Origin: Methylobacterium sp. Leaf112
Lineage (GTDB): Bacteria > Pseudomonadota > Alphaproteobacteria > Rhizobiales > Beijerinckiaceae
Assembly: GCF_001423295.1 (NCBI RefSeq)
Contig: NZ_LMNG01000031.1
Span: 448,431-512,430 of the forward strand
Length of the DNA: 64,000 bases
Direction of reading: 5' to 3'
Shown here: positions 1-11,272 of the stretch, piece after piece
How the letters are laid out: each line of letters begins with the position of its first letter
Position numbering within the stretch: the stretch's first letter is position 1
Notes under the pieces: model-generated
Database searches by the model: none
The model's input: the letters and a program-made list of their open reading frames with translations, nothing else
What the model was told of the DNA's origin: nothing
Made by a program: the position numbers and the translations under genes

Positions 1-2873
<2,873 letters not shown>

Positions 2874-5171
2874 ATGACGGGCATCGACGAGACGTTCGCG
2901 GGCCGCACCGGGCACGCATCGGCAACCTCGGGGGCCGCGAACGTAACGCCTGTTGCCACGGGCACGCGGGCGCCTGCTGAGACGCGCGGCGTGCACCCCG
3001 ACGCGGTCGCCGCCATCATGTCGGCGAACCACGGCGACCCGTTCTCGGTGCTCGGCCCCCACGAGGTCGGGCCGGGCACCTGGGAGGTTCGGGCCGTGCT
3101 GCCCGAGGCGAAGGGCGCCACCCTGCTGACGGCGGGCCAGCGCATTCCGTTCGAGCGCAAGCACCCGGACGGCTTCTTCGTCGCCCGGGTCGAATCCCAG
3201 GGCCGCCCGCTCTACGAACTCGCCGTCGAGGACTGGGACGGCACCGAGCGCACCCGCCACGACCCCTACGGCTTCGGCTCGTCCCTGGAGCAGCACGACA
3301 TCGACGCCCTGCGCGAGGTCGGCAGCAACGTCACCTACCGCATCCTCGGAGCCCAGGCGCGCGACGTCGACGGAATCCAGGGCTTCCGCTTCGCCGTATG
3401 GGCCCCCAACGCCCGCCGGGTCAGCGTGGTCGGCGACTTCAACGCCTGGGACGGCCGGCGCCACCCCATGCGCCTCTGGCAGAATGGCGGCGTTTGGGAG
3501 CTGTTCATCCCCGGTCTGAAGGCCGGCGCGCACTACAAGTTCGAGCTGCGCGGCCCCGACGGTACGGTCCTGCCCCTCAAGGCCGATCCCGTCGCCTTCG
3601 CGGCGCAGCACCCGCCGGAGACCGCCTCCGTGCTCCAGGGGACCAGCACCCCGACCTGGAGCGACGCGAAGTGGATGGAGACGCGCGGGGTCAAGGACCC
3701 GCGCTACGTGCCGATCTCGATCTACGAGGTCCATCTCGGGTCGTGGGCGCGGGTGGCCGAGGAGGGCAACCGCTACCTCACCTACAAGGAGCTCGGCGAC
3801 CGGCTCATCCCCTACGTGAAGGAAATGGGCTTCACCCACATCGAGATGCTGCCGATCACGGAATTCCCGTTCGACGGCTCGTGGGGCTATCAGCCGGTCT
3901 CGCTGTTCGCGCCGACGAGCCGGTTCGGCACGCCCGACGACTTCGCCGCCTTCGTCGACGCCGCGCACGCGGCCGGCATCGGCGTGATGCTCGACTGGGT
4001 GCCGGGCCACTTCCCGCTCGATGCCCACGGTCTCGGCCAGTTCGACGGCACGCACCTCTACGAGCACGCCGACCCGCGCCAGGGCTTCCACCAGGATTGG
4101 GGTACCTACATCTACAATTTCGGCCGAACGGAGGTCTCGACCTTCCTCGCCGCCAACGCCCGGTTCTGGCTCGAACACTACCATCTCGACGGCCTGCGCG
4201 TGGATGCCGTCGCGTCGATGCTCTACCTCGACTATTCGCGCAGGCAGGGCGAGTGGATCCCCAACCGCTACGGCGGCAACGAGAACCTCGACGCCATCGA
4301 CTTCCTGCGCAAGACCAACGAGGCCACCTACAGTCACGCCCCCGGCACCCTGACGGTGGCGGAGGAATCGACCTCGTGGCCGGGCGTCTCGCACCCGACC
4401 TACACCGGCGGCCTCGGCTTCGGCTTCAAGTGGAACATGGGGTGGATGCACGACACCCTGAACTTCGTCTCGAAGGAGACGATCCACCGGCGCTACCACC
4501 ACCACGACCTGACCTTCGGCCTGCTCTACGCCTTCTCGGAGAACTTCATCCTGCCCCTGTCCCACGACGAGGTTGTGCACGGCAAAGGTTCGCTGCTCGG
4601 CAAGATGACCGGTGACCGCTGGCAGAAATTCGCCAATCTCCGGGCCTATTATGGCTTCATGTGGGGTCACCCCGGCAAGAAGCTGCTCTTCATGGGCTGC
4701 GAGTTCGGCCAGGAGAAGGAGTGGAACCACAACCAGTCCCTCGACTGGCACCTCCTCGACGATCCCCACCACCAGGGCGTCAAGGATCTGGTCCGCGATC
4801 TCAACCACCTCTACGCCGCCGTGCCGGCCCTCCACACCCGCGACACGGAGGCCGCCGGCTTCCAGTGGCTGGTGGCGGACGACCAGGACAACAGCGTCAT
4901 CGCCTGGGCCCGCAAGGGCCGCGAGGCCGGCGAGGTCGCCGTGGTGGTCTCGAACTTCACGCCCGTCGTGCGCGAAGGCTACCGGATCGGCGTGCCGGAG
5001 GCGGGGTTCTACCGCGAGGCCATCAACTCCGATGCCGAGCGCTACGGCGGCTCCAATGTCGGCAACATGGGCGGGGTCCGAGCCGAAGCCGTGCCGAGCC
5101 ACGGCCAGAGCCACTCCGTCAGCCTGACCATCCCGCCGCTCGCCACGACGATTTTTGTCCGCGAGGATTGA
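2874..5171 (+). CDS. glgB: 1,4-alpha-glucan branching enzyme
   Basis: 765 residues, the usual GlgB length (about 730 plus a short, poorly conserved N-terminal extension). An N-terminal CBM48-like region is followed by a GH13 catalytic barrel. The nucleophile is Asp444 in GLRVDA, the acid/base is Glu497 in TVAEES, and the third acidic site lies in LSHDEVVHG near residue 565. The enzyme cuts alpha-1,4-glucan chains and re-attaches them as alpha-1,6 branches in the cytoplasm. It starts directly after the TreS-maltokinase stop codon and so belongs to that operon, which fits the GlgE route (trehalose, maltose-1-phosphate, alpha-glucan). A strong hairpin terminator follows 20 bp after the stop. Identification is firm. 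Confidence 0.96.
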   Translation: MTGIDETFAGRTGHASATSGAANVTPVATGTRAPAETRGVHPDAVAAIMSANHGDPFSVLGPHEVGPGTWEVRAVLPEAKGATLLTAGQRIPFERKHPDGFFVARVESQGRPLYELAVEDWDGTERTRHDPYGFGSSLEQHDIDALREVGSNVTYRILGAQARDVDGIQGFRFAVWAPNARRVSVVGDFNAWDGRRHPMRLWQNGGVWELFIPGLKAGAHYKFELRGPDGTVLPLKADPVAFAAQHPPETASVLQGTSTPTWSDAKWMETRGVKDPRYVPISIYEVHLGSWARVAEEGNRYLTYKELGDRLIPYVKEMGFTHIEMLPITEFPFDGSWGYQPVSLFAPTSRFGTPDDFAAFVDAAHAAGIGVMLDWVPGHFPLDAHGLGQFDGTHLYEHADPRQGFHQDWGTYIYNFGRTEVSTFLAANARFWLEHYHLDGLRVDAVASMLYLDYSRRQGEWIPNRYGGNENLDAIDFLRKTNEATYSHAPGTLTVAEESTSWPGVSHPTYTGGLGFGFKWNMGWMHDTLNFVSKETIHRRYHHHDLTFGLLYAFSENFILPLSHDEVVHGKGSLLGKMTGDRWQKFANLRAYYGFMWGHPGKKLLFMGCEFGQEKEWNHNQSLDWHLLDDPHHQGVKDLVRDLNHLYAAVPALHTRDTEAAGFQWLVADDQDNSVIAWARKGREAGEVAVVVSNFTPVVREGYRIGVPEAGFYREAINSDAERYGGSNVGNMGGVRAEAVPSHGQSHSVSLTIPPLATTIFVRED

Positions 5172-5190
5172 GGCCAGCCTCCAGGGCGGA

Positions 5191-5233
5191 CGAAAAAGCC
5201 GGCGGTGTCCTCGCGACGCCGCCGGCTTTTTCG
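5191..5233. terminator. Bidirectional rho-independent terminator
   Basis: Perfect 15-bp inverted repeat, CGAAAAAGCCGGCGG at 5191-5205 and its complement at 5219-5233. It is flanked by A-runs on one side and T-runs on the other, so it can act on both strands. It sits between convergent glgB and the minus-strand gene ending at 5247. Confidence 0.9.
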
Positions 5234-5246
5234 TAGGCCCATGGCC

Positions 5247-5939
5247 TCAGCCATCCTCCAGGGGGAACCGCTCGGCGACCCAATAGGGTTCGAGGGGGCT
5301 GCCGACGATGTTCTCCGCCTCCCACCGGTGCAGGAGCGCGGCCAACCCCGCCCGATCGTCGGCCATCAAGGGAACGCCGACCTCGCAGAGGCGGTCATAC
5401 ATCGGTTGGCGGCGCGCTTCGTCCAGGATGCGGTCCGGGCGATAGTAGCCGTCGGTCTTCGCCCACATTGCCCGCGCTGCGTCGAGTTCGCCAAGGGCAA
5501 TGGCGGTGATGAGATGCCAATACGGATGGAGATGCCCAATCGTGGCAGGGCGCGTACGAGCGAAGTTCAGGCACTTGCGTGTCGTATCCAGGGGTCGAAG
5601 CGTCGCGATCGCATCGGCTTCGACCCGCGTGACAAAGTCAGCGTACATCGTCGGATCAGACCAAAACCAACCTTGCCCTCCCGCGAAACCAGCCGATCGC
5701 CATATCCGGTCACTGCAGCGGCCGAGTCCCTCCCACGACCAAGTACTGGGCATAAAGAACTCGGACAGATGCCACCTGACGACACACCAATCCGGATCGC
5801 TGGTTCGGTCGATCAAAACGAGTCGCCCAACCGATCCCACCGGGCGAAGCCAGAGTGTCTGGTGTCCCACGAGGACGAGGTCCGGGTTCCTTTCCAGAAG
5901 CGGCTGCACCAGGCTCTTGATCTGACGCTTCGTCGTCAT
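5247..5939 (-). CDS. Hypothetical protein, candidate immunity gene for the upstream toxin
   Basis: 230 residues with no recognised catalytic motif. It is Trp-rich and predicted soluble, with no signal peptide or membrane segment. The middle part (WLRPVGSVGRLVLIDRTSD, then a PST...GLGRCSDR stretch) loosely recalls small cytosolic DUF4304-like proteins, but this is only an impression. It lies 64 bp downstream of the toxin-like frame ending at 6004, in the same direction, which is the usual order in toxin-immunity pairs. No good Shine-Dalgarno precedes the ATG at 5939, so the start is uncertain. GC content is lower than in flanking housekeeping genes. The immunity role is inferred from position only. 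Confidence 0.6.
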   Translation of the reverse strand: MTTKRQIKSLVQPLLERNPDLVLVGHQTLWLRPVGSVGRLVLIDRTSDPDWCVVRWHLSEFFMPSTWSWEGLGRCSDRIWRSAGFAGGQGWFWSDPTMYADFVTRVEADAIATLRPLDTTRKCLNFARTRPATIGHLHPYWHLITAIALGELDAARAMWAKTDGYYRPDRILDEARRQPMYDRLCEVGVPLMADDRAGLAALLHRWEAENIVGSPLEPYWVAERFPLEDG

Positions 5940-6003
5940 GTCTGCGGCTTGATCTGGTTCATGATGATACCTCGGGACTCAGGATAGTTAAGCTTGGCAG
6001 CTC

Positions 6004-6384
6004 TCACCAGACGCAATGCCCGCTGGGCTCCAGATACGTATTCCCTGTTTTAATATCGTAGATACAAACCATATTTTTTCGAGATAGTTCATAAATATCC
6101 AGCCGTATTGTATCCAATCTGCCATATTTCAGCTCTTCTCCATCATCATTCAAAGAAAATTCGACCTTCACGTTAGGATACATTCGAGCAAGGATTGTTC
6201 GTCCAGCATCAAGATGGATCATACTCCCAAGTCTGGTATTATCCAGAAGCGGGTTCAGAGCCTTTAACCGCTTGGCCGCTTCGTCCGTCGTCGCCTGCAC
6301 CTCGCGATTGAGAGGGCACTCTTGGTCGAGGGTCGCCTGGTCGACCCTGCCGACCCAAGCGAGCGGGTTAGTCCTTTCCCGCAT
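6004..6384 (-). CDS. C-terminal nuclease-type toxin domain (downstream part of a probably frameshifted toxin)
   Basis: 126 residues from an ATG at 6384. The second half reads like a PD-(D/E)xK-type toxin domain: KYGRLDTIRLDIYE followed by VCIYDIKTG, where D...IYDIKTG resembles a nuclease core. The stretch from 6004 to about 6270 is visibly AT-rich (about 40% GC by eye), unlike everything around it, as expected for a swapped toxin tip. The ATG lies inside the end of the upstream frame (17-bp overlap, +1 relative frame) and has no Shine-Dalgarno. The two frames therefore may form one gene broken by a 1-nt indel at the GGGAAAGG run near 6371-6380. Independent re-initiation is the alternative. 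Confidence 0.6.
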   Translation of the reverse strand: MRERTNPLAWVGRVDQATLDQECPLNREVQATTDEAAKRLKALNPLLDNTRLGSMIHLDAGRTILARMYPNVKVEFSLNDDGEELKYGRLDTIRLDIYELSRKNMVCIYDIKTGNTYLEPSGHCVW

Positions 6385-6865
6385 ACGGTTCGAAATGGTA
6401 GCGCATGGCCGTAGTTCCGGGGGCCTTACCGAAACTCGGCCCCCGCGCGGCGAGGTAGGCGAACAGGAACGCCGACGCTTCCAAAGTCGCCGCCACGGCG
6501 GGTGCGACGACGAACGGCACGACCGGCAGGAAGACCGGCCGAATCGTCGCCTCGGGCGGGGTCCCCGATCCCGCGAACGTCGCGCGCGAGAGCACCTCGC
6601 CGGTCTGTCCGTCGCGGATGGTCTGGACGTCGCCCTCGGTCTCGAACAGGCGGCTCTCGCCGTCGGGCGTGATGACCCGGTGCTGCTCGTCCCAGTCGCC
6701 ACGTCCGGAGCGGACCCGGATCGACAGGACTTCGCCACCGCCGTCCAGCAACGTCCGCTGCTGCGTCTGCGTCGGTGCACCGCCCCCGCCTCCGGACGGG
6801 CTCCACTGCCCGCCGCCGCCCTGGCCCGCCGGAACGCGGGGCTGATTTGGGTCGTACTTCCGCAT
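6368..6865 (-). CDS. N-terminal part of polymorphic toxin-like protein
   Basis: 165 residues. It opens with a DPNQPRVPAGQGGGGQW motif followed by a Gly/Ser-rich linker. This PxVPAGxxGGGQW leader recurs, from memory, in rhizobial phage-head-like and polymorphic toxin proteins. A central stretch has ITPDGESRLFETEG and VQTIRDGQTGEVL, resembling beta-rich repeat fragments, and is followed by a hydrophobic segment (RPVFLPVVPFVVAPAVAATLEASAFLFAYL). The frame ends at 6368 just as the toxin-domain frame opens, suggesting a frameshift in what was one protein of about 290 residues. There is no Sec signal peptide. The function and secretion route cannot be told from sequence. Confidence 0.6.
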   Translation of the reverse strand: MRKYDPNQPRVPAGQGGGGQWSPSGGGGGAPTQTQQRTLLDGGGEVLSIRVRSGRGDWDEQHRVITPDGESRLFETEGDVQTIRDGQTGEVLSRATFAGSGTPPEATIRPVFLPVVPFVVAPAVAATLEASAFLFAYLAARGPSFGKAPGTTAMRYHFEPYAGKD

Positions 6866-7086
6866 CAGGTGGCGGACGCGGAGCAGCTTCGTCTACGTGG
6901 TCAGAAGGGCGAGGCGAAGCCGCATCGCTTCGAGATCATGGGTCGTCCGGGGATAGGTGGCTCGGTCGCGCGCTGGCATGGCGAACACCTTTGTCCATGA
7001 AATGTTCTACCGTAAGATGCACAAAATAGGAAATTATTCAAGATAGATCGGCTCTGCCCGCGCGACCGCTGGCGAGTGCCCGAACG
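6866..7086. other. Intergenic stretch upstream of the toxin-like gene
   Basis: Together with the terminator at 7087-7116 this makes about 300 bp without a gene between asd and the toxin-like gene. It contains a short AT-rich segment near 7015-7045 that could hold the toxin promoter, but no clear -35/-10 pair was found. Confidence 0.4.
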
Positions 7087-7116
7087 AAAAACGCCGCCCC
7101 GGAAACGGGACGGCGT
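7087..7116 (-). terminator. Rho-independent terminator of asd
   Basis: Reading the minus strand: ACGCCGTCCC, a 6-nt loop, GGGGCGGCGT (one G-T pair), then a T-tract. It sits about 50 bp after the asd stop codon. Confidence 0.85.
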
Positions 7117-7166
7117 GATGGTAACACTGCAAAGAACCCGGTCCGCGAGGGACCGGAGGAGGGGCC

Positions 7167-8198
7167 TCAGGCGGCCTGATGGCGCGGAAGCAACTTGCGG
7201 TTCACCAGCATCTCGGCGATCTGCACGGTGTTGAGGGCGGCACCCTTGCGCAGGTTGTCCGACACGCACCAGAACGCGAGACCGTTCTCCACGGTGGCGT
7301 CCTCGCGGATGCGCGAGATGTAGGTGGCGTCCTCGCCCGCCGCCTCGTGCGGGGTCATGTAGCCGCCCGGCTCGCGCTTATCGACCACGAGGATGCCGGG
7401 GGCCGAGCGCAGGATCGCCCGGGCCTCGTCGGCCGACATCGGGCTCTCGAACTCGACGTTGACCGCCTCGGCATGGCCGATGAACACCGGCACCCGCACG
7501 CAGGTGGCCGTGAGCTTGATCTTCGGGTCGAGCATCTTCTTCGTCTCGGCCATCATCTTCCACTCTTCCTTCGTGAAGCCGTCTTCCATGAAGACGTCGA
7601 TCTGAGGGATGACGTTGAAGGCGATGCGCTTCGGAAACTTCTCCTGCACCATCTGACCGGCGGTGAAGACCGAGCGGGTCTGCTGGAACAGCTCGTCCAT
7701 GGCGTCCTTGCCGGCGCCGGAGACCGACTGGTAGGTCGAGACCACCACGCGGGTGATCTTCGCCACATCGTGCAGGGGCTTCAGGGCGACGACGAGCTGG
7801 GCCGTGGAGCAGTTCGGGTTGGCGATGATGTTGAGCTTGGAGAAGCCCAGGATCGCGTCCGGGTTCACCTCGGGCACGATGAGCGGCACGTCCTGATGGT
7901 AGCGGAACGCCGACGAGTTATCGATGACGACGCAGCCGGTCTGGCCGATGCGCGGCGACCATTCCTTGGAGGTCTCGCCGCCCGCCGACATCAGGCAGAT
8001 GTCCGTGTCGGAGAAATCGTAGGAATCGAGCGCCTGCACCTTCAGGATCTTGTCGCCGAATGAGACCTCCTGCCCCATGGAGCGGCGCGAGGCGATGGCC
8101 ACCACCTCGTCGGCGGGAAACGCCCGCTCGGACAGGATATCCAGCATCTCGCGGCCCACATTGCCCGTGGCACCGACGACGGCGACCTTGTAACCCAT
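7167..8198 (-). CDS. asd: Aspartate-semialdehyde dehydrogenase
   Basis: 343 residues. The enzyme reduces beta-aspartyl phosphate to aspartate semialdehyde with NADPH, the branch point to lysine/diaminopimelate, threonine and methionine. The N-terminus has the nucleotide-binding VAVVGATGNVG. The catalytic Cys130 is in NPNCSTAQ and the catalytic His242 in FIGHAEAV. The ATG at 8198 is chosen because it gives the standard MGYKVAVVGATG start and has GGTGAGG upstream. The longer open frame above it is low-complexity and non-coding in character. A terminator follows. This is a monocistronic-looking housekeeping gene next to an accessory island. Confidence 0.96.
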   Translation of the reverse strand: MGYKVAVVGATGNVGREMLDILSERAFPADEVVAIASRRSMGQEVSFGDKILKVQALDSYDFSDTDICLMSAGGETSKEWSPRIGQTGCVVIDNSSAFRYHQDVPLIVPEVNPDAILGFSKLNIIANPNCSTAQLVVALKPLHDVAKITRVVVSTYQSVSGAGKDAMDELFQQTRSVFTAGQMVQEKFPKRIAFNVIPQIDVFMEDGFTKEEWKMMAETKKMLDPKIKLTATCVRVPVFIGHAEAVNVEFESPMSADEARAILRSAPGILVVDKREPGGYMTPHEAAGEDATYISRIREDATVENGLAFWCVSDNLRKGAALNTVQIAEMLVNRKLLPRHQAA

Positions 8199-8444
8199 GA
8201 TCCTCACCAATCCGCTCGAAGCGCCCGGCCCGGGGCCGGCGCCCGGCACGAGCGCGGCGGCACCATTCGGGATCGGACGCCGTGTCCAGACCCTCCCCGC
8301 CGTGCGCCGCGCCGCCCCTTCGGGTGGTGCGGTCGCCTGCCGGCCGCGGAGGTCACACCGCAGCGCGGCATGATTCGTCAAGGGCGGGAGCAAGACGCCT
8401 TGCTCCCGAACCTGTCAAGGGTTCGGAGCCCCGGGGAAGGGCGC

Positions 8445-9455
8445 CTACGCCACCCGCGCCGGCCGCTGCGCGAGCCCGTCGCGGATCTCGGCCAGGATCG
8501 CGTAGGAGCGCCGGCGGGCCGCCGGATCGTGGATCGCGCTCGCGACCATGAGCTCGTCCGCTCCGGTCTCGGCCACCAGATCGACGAGACCCCGCGCGAC
8601 GGTCTCGGGCGACCCGACGAGGGCGCGGGCGAGCATCCGCGAGGCCTGGGCCTTCTCCGCCGGCGACCAGTAGGTCTCGATGCTGTCGATGGGGGGCTGC
8701 AGCAGGCCGCGCGTGCCGCGCAACAGGTGCGTGAACTGCTGCTGGGCCGAGGTGAACAGGCGGCGCGCCTCGGCATCGGTGTTGGCCGCCACCACGTTCA
8801 CACCGATCATGGCGTGGGGCTTCGGGCACTGCGGGGAGGGGGTGAAGTTGGCGCGATACGTCGCCAGCGCCGGCAGCAGGGCGTCCGGGGCGAAATGCGA
8901 CGCGAAGGCGTAGGGCAACCCGAAGGCGGCGGCGAGTTGCGCCCCGAACAGGCTCGACCCCAGGATCCACAGGGGCACCTTCAGCCCCGTGCCCGGCACG
9001 GCCTGCACCGCCTGACCCGGCTGGAGATCGCCGAACAGCGCCTGGAGTTCACGCACGTCCTGCGGAAAGGTGTCGGCTGCCTCCGGCATGCGGCGCAGGG
9101 CCCGCGACGTGCGCGGATCGGTGCCGGGCGCGCGGCCGAGGCCGAGGTCGATCCGGCCGGGATACAGCGCCTCGAGGGTGCCGAACTGCTCGGCGACCAC
9201 CAGAGGCGCGTGGTTCGGCAGCATGATGCCGCCGGCACCGACGCGGATGCGCTGCGTGCCGCCCGCGAGATAGCCGACCACCACCGCCGTGGCCGCGCTG
9301 GCGATGCCGATCATGTTGTGGTGCTCGGCCACCCAGTAGCGCCGGTAGCCGAGATCCTCCGCGTGTCGGGCGAGCGCGAGGGCGTTGCGCAGGGCATCCC
9401 CAGGGGTCGAGCCCTCGGGCACCGGGGCGAGGTCGAGGACGGAGAGCGGAATCAT
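8445..9455 (-). CDS. Luciferase-like FMN-dependent monooxygenase (LLM class)
   Basis: 336 residues with the single-TIM-barrel pattern of bacterial luciferase-like flavin oxidoreductases: LGYRRYWVAEHHNM near residue 35, VGAGGIMLPNHAPLVVAEQFGTL as pieces around 70-95, then DLGLGRAPG and a late GSPETVARGL. These are hallmarks of the YhbW-like group that uses FMNH2 supplied by a partner reductase. The substrate is unknown. The ATG at 9455 gives the family-typical MIPLSVLDLAPV opening. It is divergent from the gene at 9721. No operon partner is visible, so the physiological role cannot be inferred. Confidence 0.9.
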   Translation of the reverse strand: MIPLSVLDLAPVPEGSTPGDALRNALALARHAEDLGYRRYWVAEHHNMIGIASAATAVVVGYLAGGTQRIRVGAGGIMLPNHAPLVVAEQFGTLEALYPGRIDLGLGRAPGTDPRTSRALRRMPEAADTFPQDVRELQALFGDLQPGQAVQAVPGTGLKVPLWILGSSLFGAQLAAAFGLPYAFASHFAPDALLPALATYRANFTPSPQCPKPHAMIGVNVVAANTDAEARRLFTSAQQQFTHLLRGTRGLLQPPIDSIETYWSPAEKAQASRMLARALVGSPETVARGLVDLVAETGADELMVASAIHDPAARRRSYAILAEIRDGLAQRPARVA

Positions 9456-9720
9456 AGCGTGTCGGTATCCCTGATCGCGCCCGAGCTCGGACCTGAACGT
9501 CCCCCGTTCGAGAGATCGCGACGGGGAAGCGCGGAGACAAGCCGGGGCTCCCATGCGGCCGCCGCATGGGTCGGCGCTCCCGAACTTAAAGGTGCGATTC
9601 ACCGAGACCGAGAAATCCGCCGCCGATCCTCGCGTGGGAAACCGGATCGTACCGGGTGATCCGCGAGGGTCGACGCCACGGGTCGTCCAGGGGGGCCGCT
9701 CGTCCGGCGGAGGGGTGCGG

Positions 9721-10593
9721 TTGCGGCGGATCACCACGAGCGACGATACGGCGGAGAGACCCGGTTCGACCGGCGGCCAGCGGCATCCCTCGACGGCCCT
9801 GCGGATCTCCGCGCGCCTCGCCTGCGCGGCGGCCGCCATCGCAGCGCTCAGCCTGCTCGCCCGCGAGAGTCGCGAGAACGGCAGGACCGGCCCGCCGCCC
9901 GGGGCGATGGCGGGCGATGCCCCGACGGTCATGTCCGAGGCGCCGAAGCCGTTCGTGCCGAGCGTGGGCGTCGCCGTCCGGCCGGCCGTACCCACCGCCA
10001 TGGCAGCGCCGCGTTTCCGCCTCGACGATCCCGATGCCCTGGAGCCGGCCCGTGCCGAGGGAACCCGCATCGATCCCGCCAGCGGGCGTCGCGAGGAGAC
10101 CCTGAACCAGGGCGCCTTCCCGAACATCGAGGCGCCCTATCTGCGCCTGACCGTCGGCGATACGGGGCAGGGGGACCCCACCCCCGGCCTGTTCGTCACC
10201 CTGGTGCGGCGCGCGGCGGACGGGCCGGGCCTGTCGGTGATCCGCACGGGCGAGCGCGGACGCCTCGCGACCAAGTTCGGCCTGATCGAGACCCTGGAGG
10301 CGACCTTCAGCGGCCCCCTCGACCGGGTCTGCACCGGTTTTGCCGGATCGGCCGGCGCGGCGCTCCGCTTCGAAGGCTGGCTCTGCGCTCCCCTCGGGCA
10401 GGCACCGGAGCCCCGCGCCGTGGCCTGTGCCCTCGACGCCCTGGTGCCCCTGGCGCCAGGCGTTCCCGGCTTCGATGGTCTGCGCGATCCGGCCTGCCGC
10501 CCGGCCCCCGACACCCGAACCGGCTCCCTGGCGGTGGTGGGCAAACGAAAAAATGAGGCTCAAGTGCGGCGGAACACGCAAGCGCGGCCATAA
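9721..10593 (+). CDS. Conserved hypothetical membrane-anchored protein
   Basis: About 290 residues, not recognised. A TTG at 9721 is taken as start because GGAGGGG lies 5 nt upstream. A GTG at 9715 or a later ATG near 9907 are alternatives. One hydrophobic segment (LACAAAAIAALSLLA, residues about 33-47) suggests an N-terminal anchor or uncleaved signal. A Pro/Ala-rich linker follows, then a compact C-terminal domain with conserved-looking text (LNQGAFPNIEAPYLRLTV, RFEGWLCAPLG) and several Cys residues, consistent with an exported fold. GC3 is high in this frame, which favours it over the antisense frame. Function unknown. Confidence 0.7.
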   Translation: MRRITTSDDTAERPGSTGGQRHPSTALRISARLACAAAAIAALSLLARESRENGRTGPPPGAMAGDAPTVMSEAPKPFVPSVGVAVRPAVPTAMAAPRFRLDDPDALEPARAEGTRIDPASGRREETLNQGAFPNIEAPYLRLTVGDTGQGDPTPGLFVTLVRRAADGPGLSVIRTGERGRLATKFGLIETLEATFSGPLDRVCTGFAGSAGAALRFEGWLCAPLGQAPEPRAVACALDALVPLAPGVPGFDGLRDPACRPAPDTRTGSLAVVGKRKNEAQVRRNTQARP

Positions 10594-10597
10594 TTGT

Positions 10598-10622
10598 GGA
10601 ACCAGCCCTGGGCTCGCACGTC
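10598..10622 (+). promoter_or_regulatory. Possible EcfG (general stress) type promoter
   Basis: GGAAC at 10598-10602, a 16-nt spacer and CGTC at 10619-10622. This is one base from the alphaproteobacterial sigma-EcfG consensus GGAAC-N16/17-CGTT. It lies about 75 bp before the start of the small secreted protein at 10699. Confidence 0.4.
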
Positions 10623-10698
10623 GTATCCCCATAAGGACGGCCGAGTTTCTTAATCAGTTCGGCCTACACATCCTCCTCTCATCTGAACAAGGTGCATC

Positions 10699-11100
10699 AT
10701 GCGCGCTGCCACGATTGCCCTGATGGGCGCCCTGACCCTCTCCGGCGTCGGACTCAACACCGCCGCCGAGGCCCAGGGCCGCTACGCTCCCGCCGGCGTG
10801 CGCGTGAGCCAGCCGCTTCCGATCCGCATTCGTCCGCGCAGCTGGCTCGATGCCGGCAACGTCGTCGAAGCCAACAACGGTTCGGTCAGCAACCCGGCCA
10901 CGAACCCGCAGCTCATCACGGCGAGCTACCTGAACTCCCCGCCCTACGGCCGCAACGATCGTTTCGGCACCGGCATCCTGGCCGATCCGATCACCAACGG
11001 TCCCTTCATCGGAGCCCGGTCGAGCGCGATCCGCAACATCGACTTCTCACCGCTCGACCCGATCCTCGATCCGACCTCGCCCCTGGCCGGTCGCTACTGA
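10699..11100 (+). CDS. Small secreted hypothetical protein
   Basis: 133 residues. It has a clear Sec signal peptide (MRAATIALMGALTLSG...) with a likely cut after AEA (residue about 24), leaving a mature protein of about 109 residues rich in Asn, Pro, Ser and Gly and without Cys. The mature part repeats short N-P/N-G motifs (NPATNPQLITASYLN, DPITNGPFIGARSS), suggesting an extended periplasmic or surface protein. Shine-Dalgarno AAGG precedes the ATG. A possible stress promoter lies upstream and a strong terminator downstream, so it is a single-gene unit. Function unknown. Confidence 0.8.
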   Translation: MRAATIALMGALTLSGVGLNTAAEAQGRYAPAGVRVSQPLPIRIRPRSWLDAGNVVEANNGSVSNPATNPQLITASYLNSPPYGRNDRFGTGILADPITNGPFIGARSSAIRNIDFSPLDPILDPTSPLAGRY

Positions 11101-11124
11101 GCGATCCGATCGCGACGTGAATCG

Positions 11125-11160
11125 AGCGGCGTCGTCCCCCGGGACGGCGCCGCTTTCGTT
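11125..11160 (+). terminator. Rho-independent terminator
   Basis: Stem AGCGGCG-T-CGTCCC pairing with GGGACG-G-CGCCGCT (one mismatch), followed by TTCGTT, 24 bp after the stop of the gene at 10699. Confidence 0.75.
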
Positions 11161-11191
11161 CGCCTCGAAGAGCTTTCGTTCGCCTCGAAGA
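11152..11191. repeat. Perfect 20-bp tandem duplication
   Basis: GCTTTCGTTCGCCTCGAAGA occurs at 11152-11171 and again at 11172-11191 with no mismatch. The first copy begins inside the tail of the terminator hairpin. Confidence 0.95.
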
Positions 11192-11272
11192 CATGTCGAA
11201 TTCCCGTCGCGTCGCGATTACAACGGCGAATCTCCGGCCGCACCGTCGCCCGCCGGGTGGGACGCGCCGCAC

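Noticed and set aside
6368..6865. Prophage remnant, from the PRVPAG leader
   Set aside because: No other phage genes, integrase or att repeats nearby. A polymorphic toxin reading explains the leader and the AT-rich tip better.
9586..10632. Minus-strand 348-codon frame opposite the unknown gene at 9721
   Set aside because: Gly/Arg/Ala-rich mirror translation. The plus frame has a TM helix, Cys pattern and high GC3.
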